Positions 44,701 to 57,200 of a stretch of 64,000 nt of DNA are shown piece after piece. The number at the start of each line of letters is the position of its first letter. Position 1 is the first letter of the stretch. Where the stretch lies: the NCBI RefSeq assembly GCF_030811455.1, contig NZ_JAUSQU010000001.1, positions 1,054,001 through 1,118,000 of the forward strand, written 5' to 3'. The position numbers and the translations under genes are program-made. This DNA is from Streptosporangium lutulentum. Its GTDB lineage: Bacteria > Actinomycetota > Actinomycetes > Streptosporangiales > Streptosporangiaceae. The notes under the pieces were generated by a model, which was given only the letters and a program-made list of their open reading frames with translations, made no database searches and was not told the DNA's origin.

Positions 44701-47700
44701 CGCCCTGTTCGCCTTTGAAGTAGCCCTCTACCGGTTGCTGGAGTCGGTGGGGGTTCGCCCGCGGGTCTTGATCGGTCATTCGATCGGGGAGATCGCCGCC
44801 GCGCACGTCGCCGGAGTGCTCTCCCTGCGGGATGCGGTGGCGTTGGTGGGGGCGCGGGGCCGGTTGATGCAGGAGTTGCCGGCCGGTGGGGCGATGGTGG
44901 CGATCGCCGCCTCGGAGGCCGAGGTGTTGCCGGTGCTGGCCGGGCTGGAGGACCGGGTTGGGCTGGCCGCGGTCAACGGCCCGGCAGCGGTAGTGGTCTC
45001 CGGAGAGCAGCAGGCGGCTGAGCGGGTCGCCGCGCACTTCGCCGCGGCCGGTTATCGGACCCGCCGCCTGCGGGTGAGTCATGCTTTCCATTCGCCGTTG
45101 ATGGAGCCGATGCTGGAGCGGTTCGCCCAGGTGGTCGAGGGGTTGTCGTTCCTGACCCCGGCCGATGGTGGTCCGGTGGTGGTTTCCACGGTGACCGGGC
45201 AGCCGATCAGCGTCGAGGACTGGGCGCAGCCGCAGTACTGGGTCGAGCACGTGCGTCGTCCGGTGCGGTTCGCCGACGCCCTGGGTGCGGCTCGCGCGGA
45301 CGCGTGGGTGGAGGTGGGCCCGGATGCGGTGCTGACCGCGCTGGCCGACGCCTGCCTGGCCGAGCCCGCCGAGTTGGTCGCCCTGTCGCGCAAGGATCAT
45401 GACGAGGTGGCGGCTCTGGCGACCGGGTTGGGCCGGTTGTATGTCGCGGGCGCCGAGGTGGATTGGCGGTCTTTCTTCCCGGTCACCACGGCGGTGGTGG
45501 ATCTGCCGACGTATGCCTTCCAGCGTCAGCGTTACTGGCTGGAGGCTCCCGCTGCTCGTGCTGATCTGTCTTCTGCGGGTCTGACCGCTCCCGGGCATCC
45601 TTTCCTGACCGCTGCCACCGCCCTCGCCGGTGACGACGGCCACCTGTTCACCGGAACACTCTCCCGCGACACCCACCCCTGGCTGGCCGACCACTCCGTG
45701 CACGACACCGCGCTCCTCCCGGGCACGGTGTTCGTGGAGCTGGCGCTCAGCGCGGCGGAGCACGTCGGTTGCGCCGGGGTCGACGAGCTGACCCTGGAAG
45801 CCCCCCTCGTCATCCCGGACACCGGCCTGGTCGCACTGCAGGTCTCCGTCGGCCCAGCGGACGAGCTCGGCGGGCGGTCGCTGACCGTGCACTCCCGCCG
45901 GGAAACCGACGACGCCTGGACCCGGCACGCGAGCGGGACGCTGACCTCGGAGCTCGCGCAGAAGCCGGAAGCCCTGACGGTGTGGCCGCCCACCGGTGCC
46001 ACGCCGGTGCCGGTCGACGGGCTCTATGACCGGCTCGCCGACGCGGGGTACGGGTACGGCCCCCTGTTCCAGGGGCTGCGCGCCGCCTGGCGCCGGGGCT
46101 CCGAGTTGTTCGGTGAGGTGGCGCTGCCGGAGCAGGGAGACGCGGGCGAGTTCGGCCTGCACCCCGCGCTCATCGACGCGGCCCTTCACCTGCAGCTCCT
46201 CGAAACGGCCCCGGTACGGATGCCCTTCAGCTGGAGCGGTGTGTCCGGTCTGGCCGCCGGCACGTGGCGGATGCGGGTACGGATCGCCGAGCTGGGCCAG
46301 GACACGGTCGCCCTCACCTTGGCCGGAGAGGACGGCACGCCCCTGGCCGTCGTCACGTCGCTGGTGTCGCGGCCCGTTTCGGCCGCGCAGCTTCGCACCG
46401 CCGACCACCACGACGCACTGTTCCACGTCGACTGGGTTCCGCTCGCCCTACCGGCCGCGCACGCGGGTCGCTGGGCACTGCTGGGACCGAGCCTGCCCGG
46501 CCTGGAGTTCGACCACCACACCGACCTGAGCGGGATCGCCGCCGCGGACGTCATCGTCGCCACTCACACGGGCGGGGGAGCACTCACCGCCGCAGCCGTG
46601 CACGACGCGACCGCACAGGCGCTGGACCTGCTCCAGCGCTGGCTGGCAGAGGACAGGTTCGCCGCCTCGCGCCTGGTCATGGTGACGAGCGGGGCCGTCG
46701 CGGCTCTCGCCGGGGAGGACGTGCCCGACCTGGCGCACGCCGCGCTCTGGGGTCTGATCCGCTCGGCGCAGGCGGAGCACCCGGGCCGCCTCACCCTCGT
46801 GGACCTCGACGGGCCGGAGTCGGCCGCCCTGCTTCCGGCGGCGGTGGCCACGGGCGAGCCGCAGCTCGCGCTGCGCCGGGGCGCGGCCCACGTTCCCCGC
46901 CTCTCCCGTGACCTGCCCCAGCCGGCGGACGAGCCCACCGGCTGGGATCCGGAGGGAACCGTCCTGGTCACCGGCGCGACCGGCACCCTAGGGCGACTGG
47001 TCGCCAGGCACCTGGTCACCGCCCGCGGCGTACGGCACCTGCTGCTTCTCAGCCGCAGGGGAGCCGCCGCCGACGGCATGGCCGCGCTCCACGAGGAGCT
47101 CACCGACCTGGGCGCCACCGTCACCGTGGCCGCCTGCGACGCCGCCGACAGGGAGGAACTCGCCGGGGTGCTCGGCGCGGTGCCCGCAGGGCACCCGCTG
47201 ACCGCGCTCATTCACGCGGCCGGCGTCCTCGATGACGGCGTCGTGGAGTCCCTCACCCCGGAACGGCTCAGCCGGGTCCTGCGCCCCAAGGTCGACGCCG
47301 CGCTGAACCTGCACGAACTCACCCACGACCTGGCTGGGTTCGTCCTGTTCTCCTCCACGACCGGAACGATGGGAGGGGCGGGGCAGGCGAACTACGCGGC
47401 GGCCAACGTCTTCCTTGACGCGCTGGCTCACCACCGGCGGGCCGGCGGGCTGTCCGCGACCTCCCTGGCGTGGGGTCTGTGGGCGGAGCGGAGCGGCATG
47501 ACCGCCGACATGGCCGAAGCCGACCTGCACCGCATCGAGCGGGCCGGCATCCAACCGCTCTCGTCGCAGGAGGGACTGGCCCTGCTCGACACCGCCATCA
47601 CCGGCTCCCACCCGCATCTGGTGCCGGTACGGCTGGACCCGGCGGCCGTACGGGCACAGGGGGAGATCCCCGCTCTGCTCCGCGGCGTCGTCAAGGCCGC

Positions 47701-48226
47701 GGTACGGCGCGTGGAGGCGGAGCGGTCGTTCCGGAACAGGCTGGACGCGCTGCCGGAACAGGAAAGGTACGGCGCGTTGCTCGAAGCGGTCCGTGCCCAG
47801 GTGGCGGGCGTGCTCGCGCACGACGATCCGGCCGCCGTGGACGACGAGGTGGCGTTCTCCCGCCTCGGCTTCGACTCCCTCACCGCGGTCGAACTGCGCA
47901 ACCGGCTGAACGGGGTGACCGGGATCCGCCTGCCCGCCACCCTGCTGTTCGACTACCCGAACCCGTCCGCCCTGGCAGGGCACCTGCGGGAACTCATCTA
48001 CCCACCGGCCGCCGACCTTGATGTCGACGAGCTGGAGATCCGCCGGGCGCTGTCGTCCATCCCGATCCACCGCCTGCGTGAGGCAGGGCTGACCGAGACC
48101 CTGCTGCGTCTGGCGAGTCTCACCGACGACGACAGCGACCCCCGTACGAAGGCCACGGGCGAGGAGATCGACGCGATGGACGTCGACCACCTCATCCAGA
48201 TGGCGCTAGATGGCAGCCAATCGTGA
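29750..48226 (+). CDS. Type I modular polyketide synthase A: loading module and modules 1-3
   Basis: The 6158-residue protein is read, in order, as KSQ-AT-ACP (12-978), then KS-AT-DH-KR-ACP three times (991-2674, 2690-4394, 4411-6083) and a C-terminal docking region (6085-6158, with the helix [18 protein letters not shown]). The first KS has glutamine at residue 169 (DSAQSSS) instead of cysteine, the mark of a decarboxylating loader. The extending KSs have DTACSSS with C1164, C2863 and C4585. All four ATs carry GHSIGE and HAFHS, the malonyl type. All KRs have LDD or VDD, the B type. It starts the polyketide chain and passes it to PKS-B through the docking region. Translationally coupled to the NRPS stop; no in-frame TTA noticed. 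Confidence 0.95.
29783..32680 (+). other. PKS-A loading module: KSQ-AT-ACP
   Basis: The KS-like domain has Q169 (codon 30254-30256) in place of the active cysteine while keeping the two histidine motifs (VELHGTGT and [11 protein letters not shown]), so it should decarboxylate malonyl-ACP to an acetyl starter. The AT shows GHSIGE and [12 protein letters not shown], malonyl type. The ACP has LGFDSLS with its serine at 32561. The KS sequence is clearly divergent from the near-identical extender KSs. Confidence 0.9.
34091..35349 (+). repeat. AT tract of module 1, 1,259-bp near-identical repeat copy 1
   Basis: This unit runs from the KS-AT linker ([17 protein letters not shown]) to the end of the AT ([13 protein letters not shown]). 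It recurs four more times with the same length and scattered differences only. Similarity to the module 3 copy continues about 110 bases further, into the DH start. Confidence 0.85.
36225..37082 (+). repeat. KR tract of module 1, copy 1 of an 858-bp repeat
   Basis: From [17 protein letters not shown] to HLHELTA the sequence is almost the same as 57061-57918, in phase and without net indels, with distinctive GTG/GGG-rich codon use. Confidence 0.85.
37817..42930 (+). other. PKS-A module 2: KS-AT-DH-KR-ACP
   Basis: The KS is active-type (C2863) and the AT malonyl type. The DH has the canonical [13 protein letters not shown] and HPALLDAAL, so it should be active. The KR has TGGTGTLG and VVDD (B type). 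The ACP has RGFDSLS. Expected to leave a trans double bond. Confidence 0.88.
39131..40389 (+). repeat. AT tract of module 2, repeat copy 2
   Basis: Same 1,259-bp unit as in module 1, without net insertion or deletion. It ends QHQRYW rather than QRQRYW, a variant shared with modules 4 and 5. Confidence 0.85.
42980..47995 (+). other. PKS-A module 3: KS-AT-DH-KR-ACP
   Basis: The KS is active-type (C4585) and the AT malonyl type. The DH motif reads [12 protein letters not shown], with D replacing the conserved G, while HPALIDAAL is intact; dehydration is therefore uncertain. The KR has TGATGTLG and VLDD (B type). The ACP has LGFDSL and is followed by the C-terminal docking region. Confidence 0.88.
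44282..45540 (+). repeat. AT tract of module 3, repeat copy 3
   Basis: Same 1,259-bp unit. The upstream linker is the shortest of the five ([11 protein letters not shown]). Downstream the sequence stays nearly identical to module 1 through [20 protein letters not shown] and into the DH start. Confidence 0.85.
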
Positions 48227-48251
48227 TCAGGTCCGGAATCTGGAGCTCACC

Positions 48252-51200
48252 ATGACCTCTAACGAGAAGATCGTCCAGGCCCTACGGACCTCCCTCAAGG
48301 AGACGGAGCGGCTGCGGCAGGAGAACGAAGCGCTGATCGAGAAGAGCCGTGACCCGATCGCGATCGTGGGTATCGGCTGTCGGTTCCCGGGTGGGGTGTC
48401 CTCGCCGGAGGAGCTGTGGCGGTTGGTGGCGGGTGAGGTGGATGCGATCGGGGATTTCCCGTCCGGTCGTGGGTGGGATGTGGAGTCGTTGTTCGATCCG
48501 GATCCTGATCATGCGGGGACGTCGTATGTGCGTCATGGCGGGTTCCTGTATGACGCGGATCGGTTCGACGCGGAGTTCTTCGGGATGAGCCCCCGTGAGG
48601 CGCTCGCGACGGATCCGCAGCAGCGGTTGTTGCTGGAGACGGCGTGGGAGGCGATCGAGCGGGCCGGGATCGACCCCGCGTCACTGCGTGGCAGCCGTAC
48701 CGGGGTGTTCGCCGGGGTCATGTACCAGGACTACGCGGGCCGGGTCGCGGAGGCGCCCGAGGAGCTCGAAGGTTACCTGCGTACCGGCAGCACGGGCAGC
48801 GTCGCGTCCGGGCGGGTGGCGTACACGCTGGGGCTGGAAGGCCCGGCGGTGACGGTGGACACCGCGTGTTCGTCGTCACTGGTGGCGCTGCACCTGGCCG
48901 TCCAGGCGCTGCGGAACGGCGAGTGCTCCCTCGCGCTGGCCGGCGGCGCCACGGTGATGTCGAGCCCCAACACGTTCATCGAGTTCAGCCGCCAGCGTGG
49001 CCTGGCCGCCGACGGCCGTTCCAAGGCGTTCTCCGACCAGGCCGACGGGGTGGCCTGGGGTGAGGGCGTGGGTCTGCTGCTGGTGGAGCGGTTGTCGGAC
49101 GCGGTGGCCAACGGTCACCAGGTCCTGGCGGTGGTGCGGGGTTCGGCGGTGAACCAGGACGGCGCCTCCAACGGGTTGACCGCGCCGAACGGTCCCTCCC
49201 AGCAGCGGGTCATCCGGCAGGCACTCGCCGGTGCCGGGCTGTCCGTCCAGGACGTGGACGTCGTCGAAGGGCACGGCACCGGGACCGCCCTGGGCGATCC
49301 GATCGAGGCGCAGGCGCTTCTCGCGACGTACGGGCAGGGGCGTGAGACTCCGCTCTGGCTGGGGTCTCTGAAGTCGAACATCGGCCACACCCAGGCCGCC
49401 GCCGGGGTGGGCGGCATCATCAAGATGGTCATGGCGATGCGGCACGGCGTGCTGCCCAGGACGCTGCACGTGGACGCGCCGTCCCGGCACGTGGACTGGT
49501 CGGCCGGTGCGGTCGAGTTGCTGACCGAGGCTCGTGACTGGCCCGAGACCGACCGGCCCCGCCGTGCGGCGGTGTCCTCCTTCGGGATCAGCGGCACGAA
49601 CGCGCACGTGATCCTGGAGCAGGGTCCGGCGGTGGGCGCGTCCGTGGTCGTGGAGCAGGGGCCGGCGGTGCCCGTCGAGGGCGATGCCGCGAACGCGTCT
49701 GTGGTTGTGGAGCGGTCGGCTGGTTCGGTTGGTGTGGTGCCGTGGGTGGTCTCGGCGAAGTCCGAGGCCGGGTTGCGGGCGCAGGCCGGACGGCTGGCCT
49801 CGGTCGAGCAGGACCCGGCCGCGATCGGGCTCTCCCTGGTGGCGACCCGATCAAGCTTTGAGCATCGTGCGGTGGCGGTCGGAGCGGATCTGGCGGAGCT
49901 GCGCCGGGGCCTGGCCGGGATTGAGCCCGGTGCGGTGTCCTCGGTCGGGTCGGTGGGGGTGTTGTTCTCCGGTCAGGGCTCGCAGCGGGTCGGGATGGGC
50001 CGGGAGCTGGCCGGGCGATTCCCGGTGTTCGCCGCGGTGCTGGAGGAGGTTTGTGCGATCGCCGGGGAGCCGCTGCGGGCGGTGATGTTCGGCGAGGACC
50101 TCTCGGTCGATCTCAACGACACGCGGTGGGCGCAACCCGCCCTGTTCGCCTTCGAAGTAGCCCTCTACCGGCTGCTGGAGTCGGTGGGGGTTCGCCCGCG
50201 GGTCTTGATCGGTCATTCGATCGGGGAGATCGCCGCCGCGCACGTCGCCGGGGTGCTCTCCCTGCGGGATGCGGTGGCGTTGGTGGGGGCGAGGGGCCGG
50301 TTGATGCAGGAGTTGCCGGCCGGTGGGGCGATGGTGGCGATCGCCGCCCCCGAAGCCGAGGTCCTGCCGGTGCTGGCGGGGTTGGAGGACCGGGTTGGGG
50401 TGGCCGCGGTCAACGGCCCGGCGGCGGTGGTGGTCTCCGGGGAGCAGCAGGCGGTCGAGCGGGTCGCCGCGCACTTCGCCGCCCTGGGGTATCGGACCCG
50501 CCGTCTGCGGGTGAGTCATGCTTTCCATTCGCCGTTGATGGAGCCGATGCTGGAGCGGTTCGCCCAGGTCGTCGAAGGCCTGTCGTTCCAGATCCCGGCT
50601 GACGGTGGTCCGGTGGTGGTTTCCACGGTGACCGGGCAGCCGATCAGCGTCGAGGACTGGGCGCAGCCGCAGTACTGGGTTGAGCATGTGCGTCGTCCGG
50701 TGCGGTTCGCCGACGCGCTGGGTGCGGCTCGCGCGGACGCGTGGGTGGAGGTGGGCCCGGATGCGGTACTGACCGCACTGGCCGACGCCTGCCTGACCGA
50801 GCCCGCCACGCTGGTCGCGCTGTCGCGTAAGGATCATGACGAGGTGGCGGCTCTGGCGACCGGGCTGGGCCGGTTGTATGTCGCGGGTGCCGACGTCAAC
50901 TGGCGGCCCTTCTTCCCGGCCACCACAGCGGTGGTGGATCTGCCGACGTATGCCTTCCAGCACCAGCGTTACTGGCTGGACGCACCCGCCGGGCGCCGGG
51001 ACCTCGTCGCCGCCGGGCTCAGCGTCACCGACCACCCGCTGCTCGGGGCCCTGGTCACACGTCCGGAGGAGGGCGGCCTGCTGTTCACCGGCAGGTTGTC
51101 CCTCCGTACTCACCCGTGGCTCGCCGATCACACGATCATGGGTACCGTCCTGCTCCCCGGCACCGCGTTCGTCGAACTGGCGCTGCACGCGGGCCTGCAC

Positions 51201-54200
51201 TCCGGTGCCGCCCGGCTCGACGAGTTCACCCTGCGCAGCCCGCTCGCCTTCACCGCGGACGCCGCCGCCCGGCTGCAGATCTGGGTGGGCGGTGCCGACC
51301 CGTCAGGCCGCCGCCCGGTGGCGATCTACTCCTGCCCCGACGGTTCCGACACCTGGACCTGCAACGCCACCGGAGCGCTGACCGCCGACGAGACCGTCGC
51401 GGGCGGCCTGCCGGGTGAGTGGCCTCCGCCAGGCGCGACGTCTCTGCCGGTGAACGACCTCTATGCCGGGCTCGCCGAGCGCGGCTACCAGTACGGCCCG
51501 CTGTTCCAGGGGCTCGGCGCCGCCTGGCGGCTCGGCGACGACCTGTATGCCGAGATCACCATCCCGCCCGGCACCGACACCGATTCGTACGGCGTTCACC
51601 CCGCCCTCCTGGACGCGGCCCTGCACTGCCTGGCCTTCGACACCGGCAGCGACGCGGTACGGCTCCCGTTCGCCTGGTCCGGAGTGTCGTTGCACGCCAC
51701 CGGCGCCTCCGCGATCCGAGTCCGCCTGTCGCCCCTCGGACCCGACGAGGTGTCGCTGACCGCGGCCGACCCGTCGGGCGAGCCGCTGATCACCGTGGAC
51801 TCGCTCGTCCTGCGGCAGGTCTCCGCCGACCAGCTCGCCCCGGCCGGTACGGCCGACGAGGCGCTGTTCCGGGTCGAGTGGACGGCCGTCCCGACCCCCG
51901 CCGCGCTCACCACCGACGCATGGGCTGTGCTCGGCTCGGACCGCCTGCCGGGAGTCACCGCCTACCCGGGCGTGGCGGCGGTGGCCGAAGCGGCGCCGGA
52001 CACCGTTTTCCTGCCCTGTTTCCCCGAGCAGGAGTCCGCAGATCTGCCGGGACAGGTCCACGACAGCGCCCGGCGACTGCTCCAGGTGATCCAGGAATGG
52101 CTGGCCGAGGAGCGGCTCGCCGACACCCGGCTGGTCGTTCTCACCCGGAACGCCGCAGGTCCCGGCGCGGACGTCGACCTGGCCGACGCCGCCGCCTGGG
52201 GTCTCGTAAGGGCCGCCAGGGCCGAGCACCCGGGCAGGTTCACCCTGCTCGACCTCGACGACGACCAGGTCTCCGTCCAGGCCCTGCCGGTCGCGCTGGC
52301 CACCGGCGAACCCGAGCTGGCGATCCGCGCGGGTGTGATCCACGCACCCCGCCTGGTCCGTGTCGCCCCCGCCGAGAACGACGCCCGTGTCTCGCTCGAC
52401 CCGCAGGGGACCGTACTGATCACCGGAGCCGGCGGTTCGCTCGGCATCCTCGTGGCCAGGCACCTGGCGACCGAGTACGGTGTGCGGCGCCTGGTCCTGA
52501 TCAGCCGGCGCGGCCGGCACGCCCCCGGCATCGCCCAGCTCAAGGCCGAACTGCACCTGATGAACGTCCAGGTGAAGGTGGTCGCCTGCGACGTCGCCGA
52601 CCGGGACGCCATCGCCGCGGCGATCACCGCTGTCCCCGCCGAGCACCCGCTGACCGCCGTCGTGCACGCGGCCGGCGTCCTCGACGACGGCGTGATCTCC
52701 TCGATGACGGGTGAGCGGCTGGACGCGGTGCTGCGCCCGAAGGTCGACGCCGCCTGGCACCTGCACGAGCTCACCGCCGGCCTGGACCTGTCCGCGTTCG
52801 TGCTGTTCTCCTCGATGGCCGGAACGGTGGGCGGCGCAGGCCAGGCCAACTACGCCGCGGCGAACGCGTTCCTGGACGCCCTGGCCGTGCACCGGCACGC
52901 TCTGGGCCTGCCGGCCACGTCGCTGGCCTGGGGACTGTGGGAGCAGGCCGACGGCATGGGCTCCACCCTCAAGGAAGCGGACCGGGTACGGCTGGCCAGA
53001 TCCGGCGTGACCGCGATGACCGCCGCCGAAGGCATCGCCCTCTTCGACCAGGCGCTGGGACGGCCCGAACCGGCCCTCGTCCCCGCCAGGCTCAATCTGT
53101 CCGCCCTGCACGGCAGGACCGACGTGCCCGCCCTCTACCGCAGGCTGGTGCGGACGCCGATGCGGCGCGCCGCGGACGTCTCGGTCGCGGAAGGGTCGCT
53201 CGGCCGTCGTCTGGCCGGGATGACCCCGCAGGAGCGGGAGCGGACGCTGCTCGACATCGTCTGCGGTCAGGTCGCCCAGGTGCTCGGCTACTCCGGAACG
53301 GAGACCGTCGAGTCGGTCCGCGCGTTCAAGGAGCTCGGATTCGACTCGCTCACCGCCGTCGACCTGCGCAACCGCCTCACCGCCGTGACCGGCCTGCGCC
53401 TGCCGACGACCGTCGTCTTCGACTACCCCAGCCCGGCCGCGGTGGCCGCCTACCTCGTCCGTGAGCTGCTGGGCACGTCCGCGGTGAGCACCGCCGCGCC
53501 TTCGACGGTCAGCGCGGACGATCCGATCGCGATCGTGGGTATCGGCTGTCGGTTCCCGGGTGGGGTGTCCTCGCCGGAGGAGCTGTGGCGGTTGGTGGCG
53601 GGTGAGGTGGATGCGATCGGGGATTTCCCGTCCGGTCGTGGGTGGGATGTGGAGTCGTTGTTCGATCCGGATCCTGATCATGCGGGGACGTCGTATGTGC
53701 GTCATGGCGGGTTCTTGTATGACGCGGATCGGTTCGACGCGGAGTTCTTCGGGATGAGTCCCCGTGAGGCGCTCGCGACGGATCCGCAGCAGCGGTTGTT
53801 GCTGGAGACGGCGTGGGAGGCGATCGAGCGGGCCGGGATCGACCCCGCGTCACTGCGTGGCACCGCCACAGGCGTCTTCGTCGGCGCCATGACCCTGGAC
53901 TACGGCCCCCGCCTGCACGAAGGACACGGCAACGACGAGGGCTACCTCCTGACCGGAACCTCCGCGAGCGTCGCGTCGGGCCGGGTCTCCTACGTGTACG
54001 GCCTTGAAGGGCCGGCGATGACGGTGGACACCGCGTGTTCGTCGTCGCTGGTGGCGCTGCACCTGGCCGTCCAGGCGCTGCGGAACGGCGAGTGCTCGCT
54101 GGCCCTGGCGGGTGGTGTGACGGTGATGTCGAGCCCGAGCACGTTCGTCGGCTTCAGCCGCCAGCGTGGCCTGGCCCCCGACGGTCGTTCCAAGCCGTTC

Positions 54201-57200
54201 GCCGCCCAGGCCGACGGGGTGGCCTGGGGTGAAGGTGTGGGTCTGCTGCTGGTGGAGCGGTTGTCGGATGCGATGGCCAACGGTCATCAGGTGCTGGCGG
54301 TGGTGCGGGGTTCGGCGGTGAACCAGGACGGCGCCTCCAACGGTTTGACCGCGCCGAACGGTCCCTCCCAGCAGCGGGTGATCCGGCAGGCGCTGGCCGG
54401 TGCCGGACTCACCACCGCCGACGTCGACGCCGTCGAGGCGCACGGCACCGGCACCGCCCTCGGCGACCCGATCGAGGCGCAGGCACTCCTGGCCACCTAC
54501 GGGCAGGAACGCCAGGAGCCGCTCTGGCTGGGGTCGCTGAAGTCGAACATCGGTCACGCCCAGGCCGCCGCCGGGGTGGGCGGGATCATCAAGATGGTCA
54601 TGGCCATGCGCCATGGCGTGCTGCCCAAGTCCCTCCACATCGACGCACCTTCGCCGCACGTGGACTGGTCGGCCGGTGCGGTCGAGTTGCTGACCGAGGC
54701 TCGTGACTGGCCGGAGAGCGGTCGTCCTCGTCGTGCGGCGGTGTCCTCGTTCGGGATCAGTGGCACGAACGCGCACGTGATCCTGGAGCAGGGCTCGGCG
54801 GTGGGCGCGTCTGTGGCCGTGGAGCAGGGCCCGGCGGTGGGCGCGTCTGTGGCCGTGGAGCAGGGGCCGGCGGTGCCCGTCGAGGGCGATGCCGCGAACG
54901 CGTCTGTGGTTGTGGAGCGGTCGGCTGGTTCGGGTGGTGTGGTGCCGTGGGTGGTTTCGGCGAAGTCCGAGGCCGGGTTGCGGGCGCAGGCCGGCCGGTT
55001 GGCGTCGGTCGAGGAAGACCCGGCCGCGGTCGGGCTCTCCCTGGTGGCGACCCGATCGAGTTTTGAGCACCGTGCGGTGGCGGTCGGATCGGATCTGGCG
55101 GAGCTGCGCCGGGGCTTGGCCGGGATTGAGCCCGGTGCGGTGTCCTCGGTCGGTTCGGTGGGGGTGTTGTTCTCCGGTCAGGGGTCGCAGCGGGTCGGGA
55201 TGGGCCGGGAGCTGGCCGCCCGATTCCCGGTGTTCGCCGCGGTGCTGGAGGAGGTCTGTGCGATCGCCGGGGAGCCGCTGCGGGCGGTGATGTTCGGCGA
55301 GGACCTCTCGGTCGACCTCAACGACACCGGATGGGCACAACCAGCCCTCTTCGCGTTCGAAGTAGCCCTTTACCGGCTGCTGGAGTCGCTGGGGGTTCGC
55401 CCGCGGGTCTTGATCGGTCATTCGATCGGGGAGATCGCCGCCGCGCACGTCGCCGGAGTGCTCTCCCTCCCGGACGCGATCACATTGGTGCTGGCACGGG
55501 GCCGGTTGATGCAGGAGTTGCCGGCCGGCGGGGCGATGGTGGCGATCGCCGCCCCCGAAGCCGAAGTCCTGCCGGCGCTGGCCGGACTGGAGGACCGGGT
55601 CGGGCTGGCCGCGATCAACAGCCCGGCAGCGGTAGTGGTCTCCGGAGAACAGCAGGCGGCTGAGCGGGTCGCCGCACACTTCGCCGCCCTGGGCTATCGG
55701 ACCCGCCGTCTGCGGGTGAGCCATGCCTTCCACTCACCGTTGATGGAGCCGATGCTGGAGCGGTTCGCCCAGGTCGTCGAAGGCCTGTCCTTCCTGACCC
55801 CGGCCGATGGCGGTCCGGTGGTGGTCTCCACGGTGACCGGGCAGCCGATCAGCATCGAGGACTGGGCGCAGCCGCAGTACTGGGTTGAGCATGTGCGTCG
55901 TCCGGTGCGGTTCGCCGACGCGCTGGGGGCGGCTCGCGCGGATGCGTGGGTGGAGGTGGGCCCGGATGCGGTGCTGACCGCGCTGGCCGACGCCTGCCTG
56001 ACCGAGCCCGCCACGCTGGTCGCGCTGTCACGTAAGGACCATGACGAGGTGGCGGCTCTGGCGACCGGGTTGGGCCGGTTGTATGTGGCGGGCGCCGAGG
56101 TCGATTGGCGGTCTTTCTTCCCGGCGGCGACGGCGGTGGTGGATCTGCCGACGTATGCCTTCCAGCACCAGCGCTACTGGCTGGACACCTTCACCCCTCG
56201 CTCCGGGCTGACCGACCTCGGCCACCCCTTCCTCACCACCGCGACCGAACTGGCCGAAGGCGACACCGTCGTCTTCTCCGGTCGTCTGTCCACCCACACC
56301 CACCCGTGGCTGACCGACCACACCGTCGCCGGCACCATCCTCCTGCCCGGCACCGCGATCCTGGAGCTCGTCTGCCAGGCCGGCCGGAGGGTCGGCAGTG
56401 GCATGATCGGCGAACTGACCCTCGAAACGCCGCTGGTGATCCCCGCGCGAGGCGACCTCGACCTCCAGCTTGTCATCGGCGAACCCGGCGGGTCCGGCGC
56501 ACGGCCGGTCAGCCTGCACTCCCGCCCGAACGAGGACGCCGCGACGCACACCTGGACCCGTCACGCGGTGGGCACCCTGGTCGCGGAACGCCCGGAACCC
56601 CCGCAGGACCTTTCCGTCTGGCCGCCCGTGGGCGCCGTACGGGTGGACGTCGGAGACCTGTACGACCGTCTCGCCGACCGGGGCTTCGAATACGGGGACG
56701 GCTTCCGCACGCTCACCGAGCTCTGGCGCGGTGGCGACGACATCTTCGCCAAGGTCACCCTCCCCGAACCGGCTTCGGCCGGCCAGGCCGGGTTCATCGT
56801 CTCCCCGGCTCTCCTGGACGGCGCCCTGCACACTCTCCACGCCGACGCGGACACCGACGTGGCCCGGCTGCCCTTCTCCTGGTCAGGCGTCTCCCTGCAC
56901 GACACCGCCACCCAGGAGCTCCGGGTCCGCCTGACGAAGACCGGCGACGACGAGGCCGCCCTTCTGGTGACCGACACCGCCGGCAACCCGGTGGCGGAGG
57001 TCGATTCCCTCATCCTGCGAACCGCCGACCTCTCGGCCGCCGCCACCAACCTGCTGGCCCTCGACTGGGTTCCTGTCGCGGTGCCTGAGGTGGTGGAGCG
57101 GGGGGTGTGGGCGGTTGCGGACGACGCCGTTCTTGCAGGGTCGTTGGCCGTGGGTGATCTGGCGGGGTGGCCGGGGGTGCCGGTGCCGGATGTGGTTTTT

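Larger units (their letters stand above)
48351..53470 (+). other. PKS-B module 4: KS-AT-DH-KR-ACP
   Basis: The KS has DTACSSS and a VEGHGTG variant of VEAHGTG. The AT is malonyl type (HAFHS). The DH is canonical ([13 protein letters not shown] and [10 protein letters not shown]). The KR has TGAGGSLG and VLDD (B type). The ACP has LGFDSL. Expected to leave a trans double bond. Confidence 0.88.

Noticed and set aside
34091..56182. Long direct repeats considered as an insertion sequence or CRISPR-like array
   Set aside because: The repeats are in-frame PKS domains of kilobase length. There is no transposase, no terminal inverted repeat and no short regular spacer pattern.
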